Under the pieces are notes generated by a model that worked only from the letters and a program-made list of their open reading frames with translations, had not been told where the DNA came from and did no database searches. The position numbers and the translations under genes were made by a program. Below are positions 56,162 to 64,000 of a stretch of DNA of 64,000 nucleotides, piece after piece (position 1 is the stretch's first letter; the number at the start of each line of letters is the position of its first letter). This stretch comes from Aestuariibaculum sediminum (GTDB lineage: Bacteria; Bacteroidota; Bacteroidia; Flavobacteriales; Flavobacteriaceae). The stretch lies in NCBI RefSeq assembly GCF_014596945.1, contig NZ_JACVXB010000003.1, forward strand, positions 186,001 through 250,000. The letters run 5' to 3'.

Positions 56162-59113
56162 TTATATTTTAGTTTCTTCAGGAAATGCATAAGACGATTT
56201 CCAACCACCTAAATCTATCAATATTTGATCTATCAATACCCCTGGATCTACCATCCAAACCTTTAATGTATGTTTACCTGGTCTATCTAAGATTTGTTTG
56301 GCAGTTTGTACGGCGGCATTTTTTAAAACATTATCTTTCCAATCTGCGCTTCTCCCTATCGTTTCAAAATCAATAATTTCAGGAGGAGCATCATCTACAG
56401 AAACCGCACATCTTACTCCTCTACCTTCAAACTGAGCATGCGTAGGAACGGCTTGAATATTAATGCTAACTTCTCCAAAATTAAATATATAAAAATCATA
56501 CATTAGAACTGGACTTTTACTTAGAATGTCGGTCTTTAAAACCTGTGGGCTTACTCTCCTTGGTAGTGCCACAACTGAAGCCCCTGTATAACCTAACCCT
56601 TCAATAATTTCGTAAGTAGCATCTAAACCATTTTGTTTTTTTGTGTAATTTTCGGCATTTATTACCACATAACCCTTATCTTCAACAAATCCTTTATAAT
56701 CTTTTAATTCAGAAAACTTAGGATTAAAAACAGAGACTCCTACAGAATAATTTTCATCATTGGTAATGAATTCTATAGCTGAATTCACTTTAAAACTTGG
56801 CGGAATTAATTGAAAATCATGGCCCAAAGGTGCTTCCTTTTTATCTTCTCCTTTTGGTACTTTTTCCCAATCTATACTAACCAATAATCGTTCTTCAGGT
56901 TTGTCAGAATTTAATACACCTGAAGTTTTTGATAAGCTAATCCAATCTGCCTTTGGTTTGGCTTCCCACTTTAATGTTCCCTCTTTTTTTAAAAATACAT
57001 CAATAAAGTACGAATTTTTAGTGTAAGCATTAAAAATTGGCAATACATCTGCAAAAGAGTTTATAGTATTATTATTGAGCTCCATTTCATAACCTTCCAA
57101 AGCTATGCCTAATGAAAGTTTATCATTTCGGTTAGGAAATTTCATTGAGGGAAGGGAAAACACAGGCAAGTTTCTAGGCGCACTATTCATTATATTTTTC
57201 CACTTACCTTGTTTTAAATCTTGATTAAAATATTTAGTTTCTAAAATTATACGATTATAAGCTTCCTTAGACTTTTCAGCATAATACTTAGCACTAAATC
57301 TACCTTGTGAAGCCGAAAATTCATTCCTGTAGGCATAGAGCCATTTATGGTTTAAACTGGCGGCTCCAATAACTGGGTAATAAATTAATTGATAAAATGC
57401 ATCTTGTTTATTTACTGCAATATCATTTTTTAACACCTCAACTGAATCTATTAATTGCTGATAGGCTGCGATACGCTTTGTCACCTCATCTCCATAAAAT
57501 ATATGTGTTAATTCTGTAGGTTTTGCCTTGGTAACGGGCTCTACCTGGCTCCAAGCCATAAATTCTGGACGTCTTTTAAATGCTAAATTGTCGTATTCAA
57601 TCATTAGATTAGTTATCTGTTGAGCATGTTTTAATCCAAACTCCCTAGTAGCCCAATTAAACCTATGTTTTTTTACATCTTGACTATTCTTAAAATTAGT
57701 TATATCCCAAGCCATGTCTAAAAACAGTTCTATATTGTATTCATGAGGTTTTATGTCTCCACAATTTAAAATCCAAATTTCCCGTGAGTTAAAATCATAA
57801 GCCTTGAACATTTCTTCCCACATCAAAACAGGATTTGTAGAATTAAGCCATAAATAATCATGTGGTCTCCCCCAATACGAGGTATGGTAATACACTCCAG
57901 CTCCACCTCCCCTTTTTTGTTCGCTTGGGTTACTTAGTTGACGAATATATCCATAATTATCATCAGTCCAGACCAAGGTAATATCATCAGGTAATTTTAA
58001 TCCTTTTTTATAATACTTCAAAACTTCTTTATAAGGGACAAATGCTTGTGGTTTAACCGTTTTTTGTTCTGAATTACTTCTTAATATTTCTCGTTGATCA
58101 AAAATAACTTGCTCTAGTAATTTAACTTGAGATTGCGTATCATCTTCTCCTACAATCATTGGAGAGTCATGTTCACCTCTCATACCTACGGTATAAATAC
58201 TTTCATAATCAGCTGTTTGCCTGGCTCTTTCACGAAAAAGGTTTTTAACATTTTCAGAATTTGTGTCGTATCTATATTCACCCATTGTTTTATGATTCCA
58301 CTCGGCATTTATATTGCAAAGCATAGGTTCTGCATGCGAAGAGCCAACAACCATTGCATAGTTGTCGGCTGTTTCTTTATTTTTCGGATATGAATAAAAT
58401 GCTTGAGTACATTTATGCATTGCTGGCCAAAAGGTGTTTGCGCGCAACCTCAACAATAACTCAAAAATTTTAGCATAGGTTTTAGGTCCAATGTCTCCAA
58501 TTTCTGGTTCATAATTTAATGCTGCCCAACGTTGCAACCCCCAATCTTCGTCATTTAAAAAAATGCCTCTATATTTTACCGAAGGTTCGCCATAAATGAT
58601 TGGCTCTTGTTTAAGAATAATTTCAGCTTGCTTGTCGGGTTTTACATCTGCCCACCATTCCCAGGGAGAAACTCCTACCTTTCTTGATAATTCTAATAAA
58701 CCATAAGCCGTGGCTCGTCTGTCTGACCCCAAAACCACTAAAGCCTTTTGAATATCTTTTGAAGGGTTATTTAAAACTTGAATACTAAAAGTTTCCCATT
58801 TATTTTCTACAGGAGACGAATCTAACTTACCTTCTTTTATCCATTTATTCAGAAGTTTATGACTCCCTATAGTACCAGCTACGATTACGTATGGACTATT
58901 CCTTGCGGATAGTTGAAGTTTTACACCAGAAACCTGATATACATCATTAATCAATATTTTTGCCGCTATATCAACGACCTTAGCATCCTTTTTATCTATA
59001 ATTATTGTAGCATTGTGCTCTAGCTTAACAACAGGAAACTCGTTTTTTGATTGTGAATATCCTAAAGTTATTGTTGATAATAAAACACAACATGCTTTAA
59101 AAATTCTATTCAT
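56162..59113 (-). CDS. GH115 family alpha-glucuronidase
   Basis: 983 residues, exported (signal MNRIFKACCVLLSTITLGYSQ is cleaved near residue 20). GH115 features run in order: an N-terminal alpha/beta domain with GSDRRATAYGLLELSRKVGVS, the TIM-barrel catalytic region (KYRGIFLNDEDWGLQRWA, LLRLRANTFWPAMHKC, MRGEHDSPM, WTDDNYGYIRQLS, YYHTSYWGRPHDYLWL, EIWILNCGDIKPHEYN) and C-terminal beta domains. GH115 enzymes remove alpha-1,2-linked glucuronic or 4-O-methyl-glucuronic acid, usually from xylan or arabinogalactan. The same linkage joins GlcA to inositol in glycosyl inositol phosphorylceramides. It overlaps the PI-PLC-like gene by 8 nt, so the two are translated together. Confidence 0.94.
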   Translation of the reverse strand: MNRIFKACCVLLSTITLGYSQSKNEFPVVKLEHNATIIIDKKDAKVVDIAAKILINDVYQVSGVKLQLSARNSPYVIVAGTIGSHKLLNKWIKEGKLDSSPVENKWETFSIQVLNNPSKDIQKALVVLGSDRRATAYGLLELSRKVGVSPWEWWADVKPDKQAEIILKQEPIIYGEPSVKYRGIFLNDEDWGLQRWAALNYEPEIGDIGPKTYAKIFELLLRLRANTFWPAMHKCTQAFYSYPKNKETADNYAMVVGSSHAEPMLCNINAEWNHKTMGEYRYDTNSENVKNLFRERARQTADYESIYTVGMRGEHDSPMIVGEDDTQSQVKLLEQVIFDQREILRSNSEQKTVKPQAFVPYKEVLKYYKKGLKLPDDITLVWTDDNYGYIRQLSNPSEQKRGGGAGVYYHTSYWGRPHDYLWLNSTNPVLMWEEMFKAYDFNSREIWILNCGDIKPHEYNIELFLDMAWDITNFKNSQDVKKHRFNWATREFGLKHAQQITNLMIEYDNLAFKRRPEFMAWSQVEPVTKAKPTELTHIFYGDEVTKRIAAYQQLIDSVEVLKNDIAVNKQDAFYQLIYYPVIGAASLNHKWLYAYRNEFSASQGRFSAKYYAEKSKEAYNRIILETKYFNQDLKQGKWKNIMNSAPRNLPVFSLPSMKFPNRNDKLSLGIALEGYEMELNNNTINSFADVLPIFNAYTKNSYFIDVFLKKEGTLKWEAKPKADWISLSKTSGVLNSDKPEERLLVSIDWEKVPKGEDKKEAPLGHDFQLIPPSFKVNSAIEFITNDENYSVGVSVFNPKFSELKDYKGFVEDKGYVVINAENYTKKQNGLDATYEIIEGLGYTGASVVALPRRVSPQVLKTDILSKSPVLMYDFYIFNFGEVSINIQAVPTHAQFEGRGVRCAVSVDDAPPEIIDFETIGRSADWKDNVLKNAAVQTAKQILDRPGKHTLKVWMVDPGVLIDQILIDLGGWKSSYAFPEETKI

Positions 59114-60173
59114 AAGCCTTTATTTTTTCATACTTACCATTCTCAAAAATTACCTTAAACTGGGATTCAAACAAATTTGATGGAATATAGTAATCGGTAG
59201 AAATGACCTGTGCACCAGATGCCATAGCTTGTTCAAACCTTGAGTAATCATTCAATCTCGCTTCAATAGTACCCGCATCTGCTCGTGTTCGTACCATATA
59301 TCCCTTTTCTACCAATTGCTTTATATAATCAAAATCCTGTATTGGATTATTGATTACTCGAAATGCTGCCTCGGGACTCCCTTCTTTACTATTTGTAAAT
59401 AATACACGCCCTTTTAATGATGGATGCCCCATTACATATTCTTTTATTCTGGTTTCATTTTCATCAAGAACAAATAAAAAACGCCCCTTAACCGAATCTA
59501 AAGTTGGCCACCCCCTATTAAGTATTGCTTGTTCCAAAGTTTCAAAATGGCCTCTAACCAAATCTGGAGTAATTATTTTGTCCTCTGGAAAAATATTTCT
59601 TATTTCAGAATCTAGACTATCAAGCGCCGACTTACCAAATTTTAAAGGTTGTTTGAGATTATCTATCTCTTTATCTTTAGTATTGATTAACACAAAAACA
59701 GGGGTATGTTTTGGGTTAGCATCAGACCATTGTTTTAAAACGTATAAACCCTCTTTAAACATTAAATGATGGCTTCGAAAATCAATGTCCTGAATATGAA
59801 ACATTTTTAAACCCGGCATTACCAACTTAGCCTCAACATCAAAAAGTAAAGAAACTTTCCCCTTTTGACTTATCATTGCCAAACCTTTCGGATTAGCATA
59901 GTAACCTCCTTTTGGATCAAAAAACACATCTAACTCTAGGTTCCTTAATCCTAAATTTAATTGATGCTCCAGGGGTATATGTCCGTATTGTAAAGATTTG
60001 GCCTTTGAGGAGTCCTTTTCATAAAGTATACTCCATAAAGGTTTTTCAATTTCAATTTTATAAGAATTATGACTACCTATTACTTGTAAATCGTTTAATC
60101 TAATAATGCAGTTTCTCTCTTTGCAAGTCCCCAAAAAAAATAACGTTATTACGCATAATTTTCTAAAATACAT
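59106..60173 (-). CDS. Ca2+-dependent phosphoinositide phospholipase C-like lipoprotein
   Basis: 355 residues with a lipoprotein-like signal (LFFLGTC). The fold is a TIM barrel of the PI-PLC superfamily. Segments typical of the Ca2+-dependent PI-PLC-C1 family are QVIGSHNSYK (catalytic His), LNLGLRNLELDVFFDPKGG (Ca2+-binding Glu/Asp), HIQDIDFRSHH (second His region) and late RTRADAGTIEARLND. Such enzymes cleave the phosphodiester between inositol phosphate and a lipid. It is directly translationally linked to GH115 (8-nt overlap). This is one of the strongest clues that the locus deals with an inositol phospholipid. Confidence 0.85.
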   Translation of the reverse strand: MYFRKLCVITLFFLGTCKERNCIIRLNDLQVIGSHNSYKIEIEKPLWSILYEKDSSKAKSLQYGHIPLEHQLNLGLRNLELDVFFDPKGGYYANPKGLAMISQKGKVSLLFDVEAKLVMPGLKMFHIQDIDFRSHHLMFKEGLYVLKQWSDANPKHTPVFVLINTKDKEIDNLKQPLKFGKSALDSLDSEIRNIFPEDKIITPDLVRGHFETLEQAILNRGWPTLDSVKGRFLFVLDENETRIKEYVMGHPSLKGRVLFTNSKEGSPEAAFRVINNPIQDFDYIKQLVEKGYMVRTRADAGTIEARLNDYSRFEQAMASGAQVISTDYYIPSNLFESQFKVIFENGKYEKIKAYE

Positions 60174-60279
60174 ATTCTTTTTATTATCGCATTTTCATTT
60201 TTACTATAGTTATATTCATAATTTTATTATCGTTTTATTAAAATACTCATTATAATACTATGCCTGTTAATAAATCTAC

Positions 60280-62586
60280 TTAGTTTCCCTCCATGGTTAG
60301 GCGTAAAGTTCCTCCTTTTGTAATTTGCTCATGTGAAAGTTTAAATTCGCTTAATTTACGATCGTTAAAAAACAAATGCTTAACAAATACGTGGTCGGCA
60401 TCGTTATTTTCAGCTTCAATTATAAATGGTTTGGATTGATAATATTTTGGATTGAGCTGAATGGTAACTCTATCAAAAATAGGACTACCAATTTGATATT
60501 CAGGGTTTTCTTCCGTACCTCCATTTAACTGAAATAATCCTATTTTCATTAAAACATTCAAACTCCCCATCAATCCTTGATCTTCATCTCCATTATACCC
60601 TGTATTTGGCGATAAGCCACTAAAAGCCTTTTCAATAACTTTACGACTCCAATACTGTGTAAGGTCTGGCCGACCTAATTTGTTAAAAACAAAAGCCGTT
60701 TGTATTGAAGGTTGATTTCCATAATTTATTGGTATTCTGCTGTATTCGGGATGTAATTCAGAATCGTGAGAAGTCCCTGAAGTAAATTTTAGTTCTTCTG
60801 CTGTCTGAAATTGTTTAACCAATTTTTGAACAGCTTTTTCTTTCCCTCCCATTAACTCTGCTAAACCTAGCAAGTCATGAGGTACAAACCAAGTGAATTG
60901 AGCTGCATTAGATTCGATAAAACCATGTTCATATTGAAATGGATCAAAATCTTCATACCAATGGCCTTTCAGGTTCTTTGCTCTCATCCACCCCACTACT
61001 GAATCAAACACATTCTTATAATTGTTTGATCGTTCTGTGAAATACACAAAATCATCTTGTTTTTCTATTTTTTTAGCTAGCTGTGCCAAAGTCCAATCCT
61101 GATAAGCGTATTCCAAAGTTTGACTCGCTCCATCCTGATGGCCTCCAAATTTACCTTCCGGTATAGGATATGGTACAAATCCATTTTTAATATAATAGTT
61201 TAACCCTCCTCCAATACTTGTTTTGTGCTCATATCCAGCCTTTCCCATAATTCCTCCAAGCATATGGTTTTTTTTAAGCGCATTGTAAATAGTATCTAAA
61301 AATTCGGTTACGATTTCCTTTTGGATGGCACTAACTATAAAAGGAGTAGATGAAGCTCCTGTCATCACAAAAGTGTAATTACCTCCAGATGGTCCACGAG
61401 CTACCAATCCTCCATCTTTGTAATATTGCATAAGAGATTGTGTAAAATCATGCATGATTTCTGGATACACGAGCCCCCAGAGCGTATTGATTGTCCATTG
61501 CGCACCCCAAAAAGCATCAGAATTATAATGATTAAATTTAGGAATACCATGTTCATCAAGAGGTAATTGCCCTATTTTAAATTCTTCTTTGGTGTTATCT
61601 GGATACGCACCGTTAACGTCACTTATTATGCGACGACCTTGCAAAGCATGCCATAAATCAGTATAAAACCTAGATTGTGATTGTTCACTCCCACCTTCTA
61701 TAAGAATTCGGCTTAACAAATCATTCCACTCCTGCTGTGATGCCTTTACAGTTTTTTCAAAATCCCAATCAGTTAATTCCGAACTCATATTTTTAGTGGC
61801 ATTTTCGTAAGATGTATAGGATATAGCCAATTTCATTAACACCGGATCTTTAAGAGTTTCCAGTCTTACCAGATAATTTCCTGTTGCTTTATCTTTCTCA
61901 ACATTATCAATATCCCTATTTAATTCTACTTTAAAGTAAACTGTTAAAGGTTTTGGTCTACGATGCGTAGAAGCCATTACGATTTGCCCCTTTAAAACAT
62001 TTTTATCGAGCTGTTGTAATTGCCCCATAATATTTTCACAAGGTCCTAAAATTGTGTTTAAATTAAATAATATTGCAGGTTGCTGATCTTCTTTAAATGT
62101 ATACTTATGAAACCCCACACGCTTAGTACTGGTTAACTCTACCGAAATCCCATATCGATCCAGACTTAATTGATGGTATCCTGGTTTTACAACTTCTTTA
62201 TCATGACTAAATTTCGAGTAATAATCTACAAATAAATTACTAGGAGAGCTTTTAGGAACACCTATTGGCATTACCGACACACCAGACATCTGCCATGCAT
62301 GAATATGACTAAACCCCTTTATAGTATCTGTTGTATATCTATAACCACTTCCCCATGCACCCCCTATTTGCGTATCTGGACTCAAATTTACCATTCCAAA
62401 TGGTCTACTGGCCGAAGAGAAAAAAAACCACCTTGAATTTTCAGTGTCTAATAAAGGATAAACTTTGTCAATTAATGATTTACTTAGTACTTTTTGCTTC
62501 TGTTCTTTTTTACAAGCCATGGCCAGAGATAGCAGCGCCACTGTAAATAGCAGGATTTTATTTCGTAATAAATTAGAAATTGACAT
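60280..62586 (-). CDS. GH92 family alpha-mannosidase (lipoprotein)
   Basis: 768 residues with a lipoprotein signal (LLSLAMAC, Cys near 25). The N-terminal beta-sandwich and (alpha/alpha)6 catalytic domain are complete. Residues matching the Bacteroides GH92 active site have the correct spacing: Glu558 (FIESNAAQFTWF, general acid), Asp667 and Asp669 (GDEDQG, base), 109 and 111 residues later. GH92 are Ca2+-dependent exo-alpha-mannosidases. The usual GNEPSHH motif reads GNQPSIQ here (Gln625), and QMSAWYV reads LMGSLNV, so the leaving-group subsite probably differs from alpha-1,2-mannosidases. GH28 lies 40 nt upstream and the PI-PLC gene 106 nt downstream. Confidence 0.92.
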   Translation of the reverse strand: MSISNLLRNKILLFTVALLSLAMACKKEQKQKVLSKSLIDKVYPLLDTENSRWFFFSSASRPFGMVNLSPDTQIGGAWGSGYRYTTDTIKGFSHIHAWQMSGVSVMPIGVPKSSPSNLFVDYYSKFSHDKEVVKPGYHQLSLDRYGISVELTSTKRVGFHKYTFKEDQQPAILFNLNTILGPCENIMGQLQQLDKNVLKGQIVMASTHRRPKPLTVYFKVELNRDIDNVEKDKATGNYLVRLETLKDPVLMKLAISYTSYENATKNMSSELTDWDFEKTVKASQQEWNDLLSRILIEGGSEQSQSRFYTDLWHALQGRRIISDVNGAYPDNTKEEFKIGQLPLDEHGIPKFNHYNSDAFWGAQWTINTLWGLVYPEIMHDFTQSLMQYYKDGGLVARGPSGGNYTFVMTGASSTPFIVSAIQKEIVTEFLDTIYNALKKNHMLGGIMGKAGYEHKTSIGGGLNYYIKNGFVPYPIPEGKFGGHQDGASQTLEYAYQDWTLAQLAKKIEKQDDFVYFTERSNNYKNVFDSVVGWMRAKNLKGHWYEDFDPFQYEHGFIESNAAQFTWFVPHDLLGLAELMGGKEKAVQKLVKQFQTAEELKFTSGTSHDSELHPEYSRIPINYGNQPSIQTAFVFNKLGRPDLTQYWSRKVIEKAFSGLSPNTGYNGDEDQGLMGSLNVLMKIGLFQLNGGTEENPEYQIGSPIFDRVTIQLNPKYYQSKPFIIEAENNDADHVFVKHLFFNDRKLSEFKLSHEQITKGGTLRLTMEGN

Positions 62587-62626
62587 TTTGTATTGCTTAT
62601 TTAATTTTGAATAACAACTTTTATAA

Positions 62627-64000
62627 TTACATTGATCTTACCAAGTCCTTTAATTCTGGGCTTATATCAACATTTTCAGTTGTTTTCAAAAGGATTTGCT
62701 TATGTTTTATTTTAGGAATAGTTATTTGCTCCATTTTAATTCCATACACCTCATCAAAAACAAATGCTGGTCTAAAATCTTTATCTTTTAGTTCTAAAAT
62801 CACATTTTTAAAGAGTACACCTCTGACATGACGTATATAAAACCCCCAGGCTGGTAGTTCGCCAAACATTGTAAATTCAGGATAATCTTTAATTTTTTCA
62901 GGCACTTGTTCTAAACGGCTTAAAGGGACATAGGCCATTCCTTTTGACGCTCTACCAGGGTAAGAAATTTTAATATTTTCTAATATTACATTCTCTATAT
63001 GGCATTCAGGAATACCAACAATTGAAGAAGGAATCGGGTTATGAAAAAAGTTTACAGCGGGGCCTCTCAGGTCATAATCTGTATCTGGTCTACCAAATGG
63101 AATTTGAACTTCTATATCATGTATAATTATATTTTTAATTATACCAGGTGTCTCTCCATCTCGGTGCCCTAATCTAATAAATATGGCATTACCCGTGTTC
63201 ACCGCATTTATACGAGAGACATTAATATTTTCAATAATACCCCCATCAACACTTTCTATAGCTATTGCTGATCGAAATGTATCAAATACCTCAATATTTT
63301 CAATGGTTACATTTTTAAATCCACCATAAGAAGCTGTACCAAACTTAATAGCGCTTGCACTTGACCTTATCTTACAATTAGCAATGTAAATACTATCATT
63401 TAAATGGCTAGGATAATAAGACTTTAAGCATATTCCATCATCAGCAGAATTTACGTCACAATTGGTAATTTGTACATTTTTACAATCAGTGACATCTATA
63501 CCATCATTATTCCAGTAAGCTCGATTTACGATTTTTAAATTATTTAATCTAAGCTTTTCACATAACTCAAAGGACGCCCCCCAACAAGCACTACTATGCA
63601 AGTTCAAATCAGTAATTGATACATTTTTACAACTAGAAAATCGCAATAATTTTGGTCGAGCTGTTTCATTTGGTCGCATCCTACGATAATTATACAGAGG
63701 ATCTATTTTAACCCCGGCGTGATGAAGGCTATCTACATTTAAGGCTAATTTTCGCCCTTGACCGTCAATTTTACCTTCGCCATAAATTTTAAAATTATGC
63801 GCTTTAAACGCTACTAAAAACGCCATTTGAGAATTATCATCTTGTTTAGGAGTATTTGGTCTTCCAGACATTTCCAAACTAACGTAATCGTATGGATTCG
63901 TACTTCCAAGAAGCGTAGCTCCATTTTTTAAGTACAAATTTACATTGGACTTCATTTCCAAGCTTCCTGACAAATAAACTCCCCTTGGAAAAACTAAAGT
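62627..64000 (-). CDS. GH28 family polygalacturonase-like enzyme, partial (5' end off window)
   Basis: At least 457 residues; the open frame runs through the right edge (…TLVFPRGVYLSGSLEMKSN) so the start and signal peptide are outside. A right-handed parallel beta-helix with GH28 motifs is present: WNNDGIDVTDCKNV, SADDGICLKS (catalytic Asp pair), SSASAIKFGTASYGGFKNV (in place of GHG) and the IFIRLGHRDGE region (in place of RIK). This variant pattern is seen in Bacteroidota exo-acting GH28 members rather than fungal endo-polygalacturonases. It probably releases terminal galacturonic acid, but specificity is open. First visible gene of the minus-strand operon. Confidence 0.9.
   Translation of the reverse strand, partial: TLVFPRGVYLSGSLEMKSNVNLYLKNGATLLGSTNPYDYVSLEMSGRPNTPKQDDNSQMAFLVAFKAHNFKIYGEGKIDGQGRKLALNVDSLHHAGVKIDPLYNYRRMRPNETARPKLLRFSSCKNVSITDLNLHSSACWGASFELCEKLRLNNLKIVNRAYWNNDGIDVTDCKNVQITNCDVNSADDGICLKSYYPSHLNDSIYIANCKIRSSASAIKFGTASYGGFKNVTIENIEVFDTFRSAIAIESVDGGIIENINVSRINAVNTGNAIFIRLGHRDGETPGIIKNIIIHDIEVQIPFGRPDTDYDLRGPAVNFFHNPIPSSIVGIPECHIENVILENIKISYPGRASKGMAYVPLSRLEQVPEKIKDYPEFTMFGELPAWGFYIRHVRGVLFKNVILELKDKDFRPAFVFDEVYGIKMEQITIPKIKHKQILLKTTENVDISPELKDLVRSM

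Noticed and set aside
60661-60720. Gln625 in GNQPSIQ of GH92 as loss of the catalytic acid, hinting at mannose-1-phosphate diester specificity
   Set aside because: Spacing shows the general acid is Glu558 (109 residues before Asp667), which is intact; the Gln is at another motif.

Overview
The window is AT-rich and reads as a piece of chromosome from a marine or plant/alga-associated member of the Flavobacteriaceae (phylum Bacteroidota). This rests on several things: SusC/SusD outer-membrane pairs, hybrid two-component regulation, lipoprotein signals, TAnnTTTG-type -7 promoter boxes, few recognisable Shine-Dalgarno sites, and family-typical neighbours such as tsaD-rsmE-DUF4159. I cannot name the genus from sequence alone. 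No intact rRNA or tRNA gene, CRISPR array or transposase is visible.

Layout. Positions 1-9748 are core genes: a partial ABC-type ATPase, a BadF-type sugar kinase, gap and pfkA (glycolysis), tamB (outer-membrane biogenesis), then divergent tsaD and rsmE. Positions 9735-19719 mix small conserved genes (DUF4159 protein, two SpoU/TrmH RNA methyltransferases, AI-2E-type exporter, THUMP-like methyltransferase, retropepsin-like protease) with two isolated carbohydrate enzymes, a GH95 fucosidase and a formylglycine sulfatase. An SGNH esterase follows at 20061.

Positions 20886-36065 form one tightly packed minus-strand operon: fasciclin lipoprotein - SusC - SusD - fasciclin - fasciclin - SusC - SusD. 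It carries no glycoside hydrolase, so its substrate is unknown. manA follows on the plus strand, then a strong terminator directly abutted by a 15-base match to the 3' end of a proline tRNA, possibly an integration scar.

Positions 37971-64000 (running off the right edge) form a second, enzyme-rich locus. Its genes are GH105, an unassigned lyase-like protein, myo-inositol oxygenase, a sodium/solute symporter, SusC/SusD, GH43, a hybrid two-component regulator, a calcineurin-type phosphoesterase, GH115 alpha-glucuronidase, a Ca2+-dependent PI-PLC-like protein, GH92 alpha-mannosidase and GH28. The combination of PI-PLC, phosphatase, alpha-glucuronidase, mannosidase, inositol oxygenase and transporter suggests use of a glycosylated inositol phospholipid. 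Plant or algal glycosyl inositol phosphorylceramide would fit; a pectin or glucuronoarabinan-type substrate is the main alternative. Three promoters in this locus share a previously unlisted operator: TCCATGTTTTTGA followed by a second TCCAT exactly 21 bp after the first, with a -7 box starting 22 nt beyond the repeat in every case. This ties lyase-GH105, inositol oxygenase-symporter and SusCD into one regulon, most simply controlled by the local hybrid regulator.
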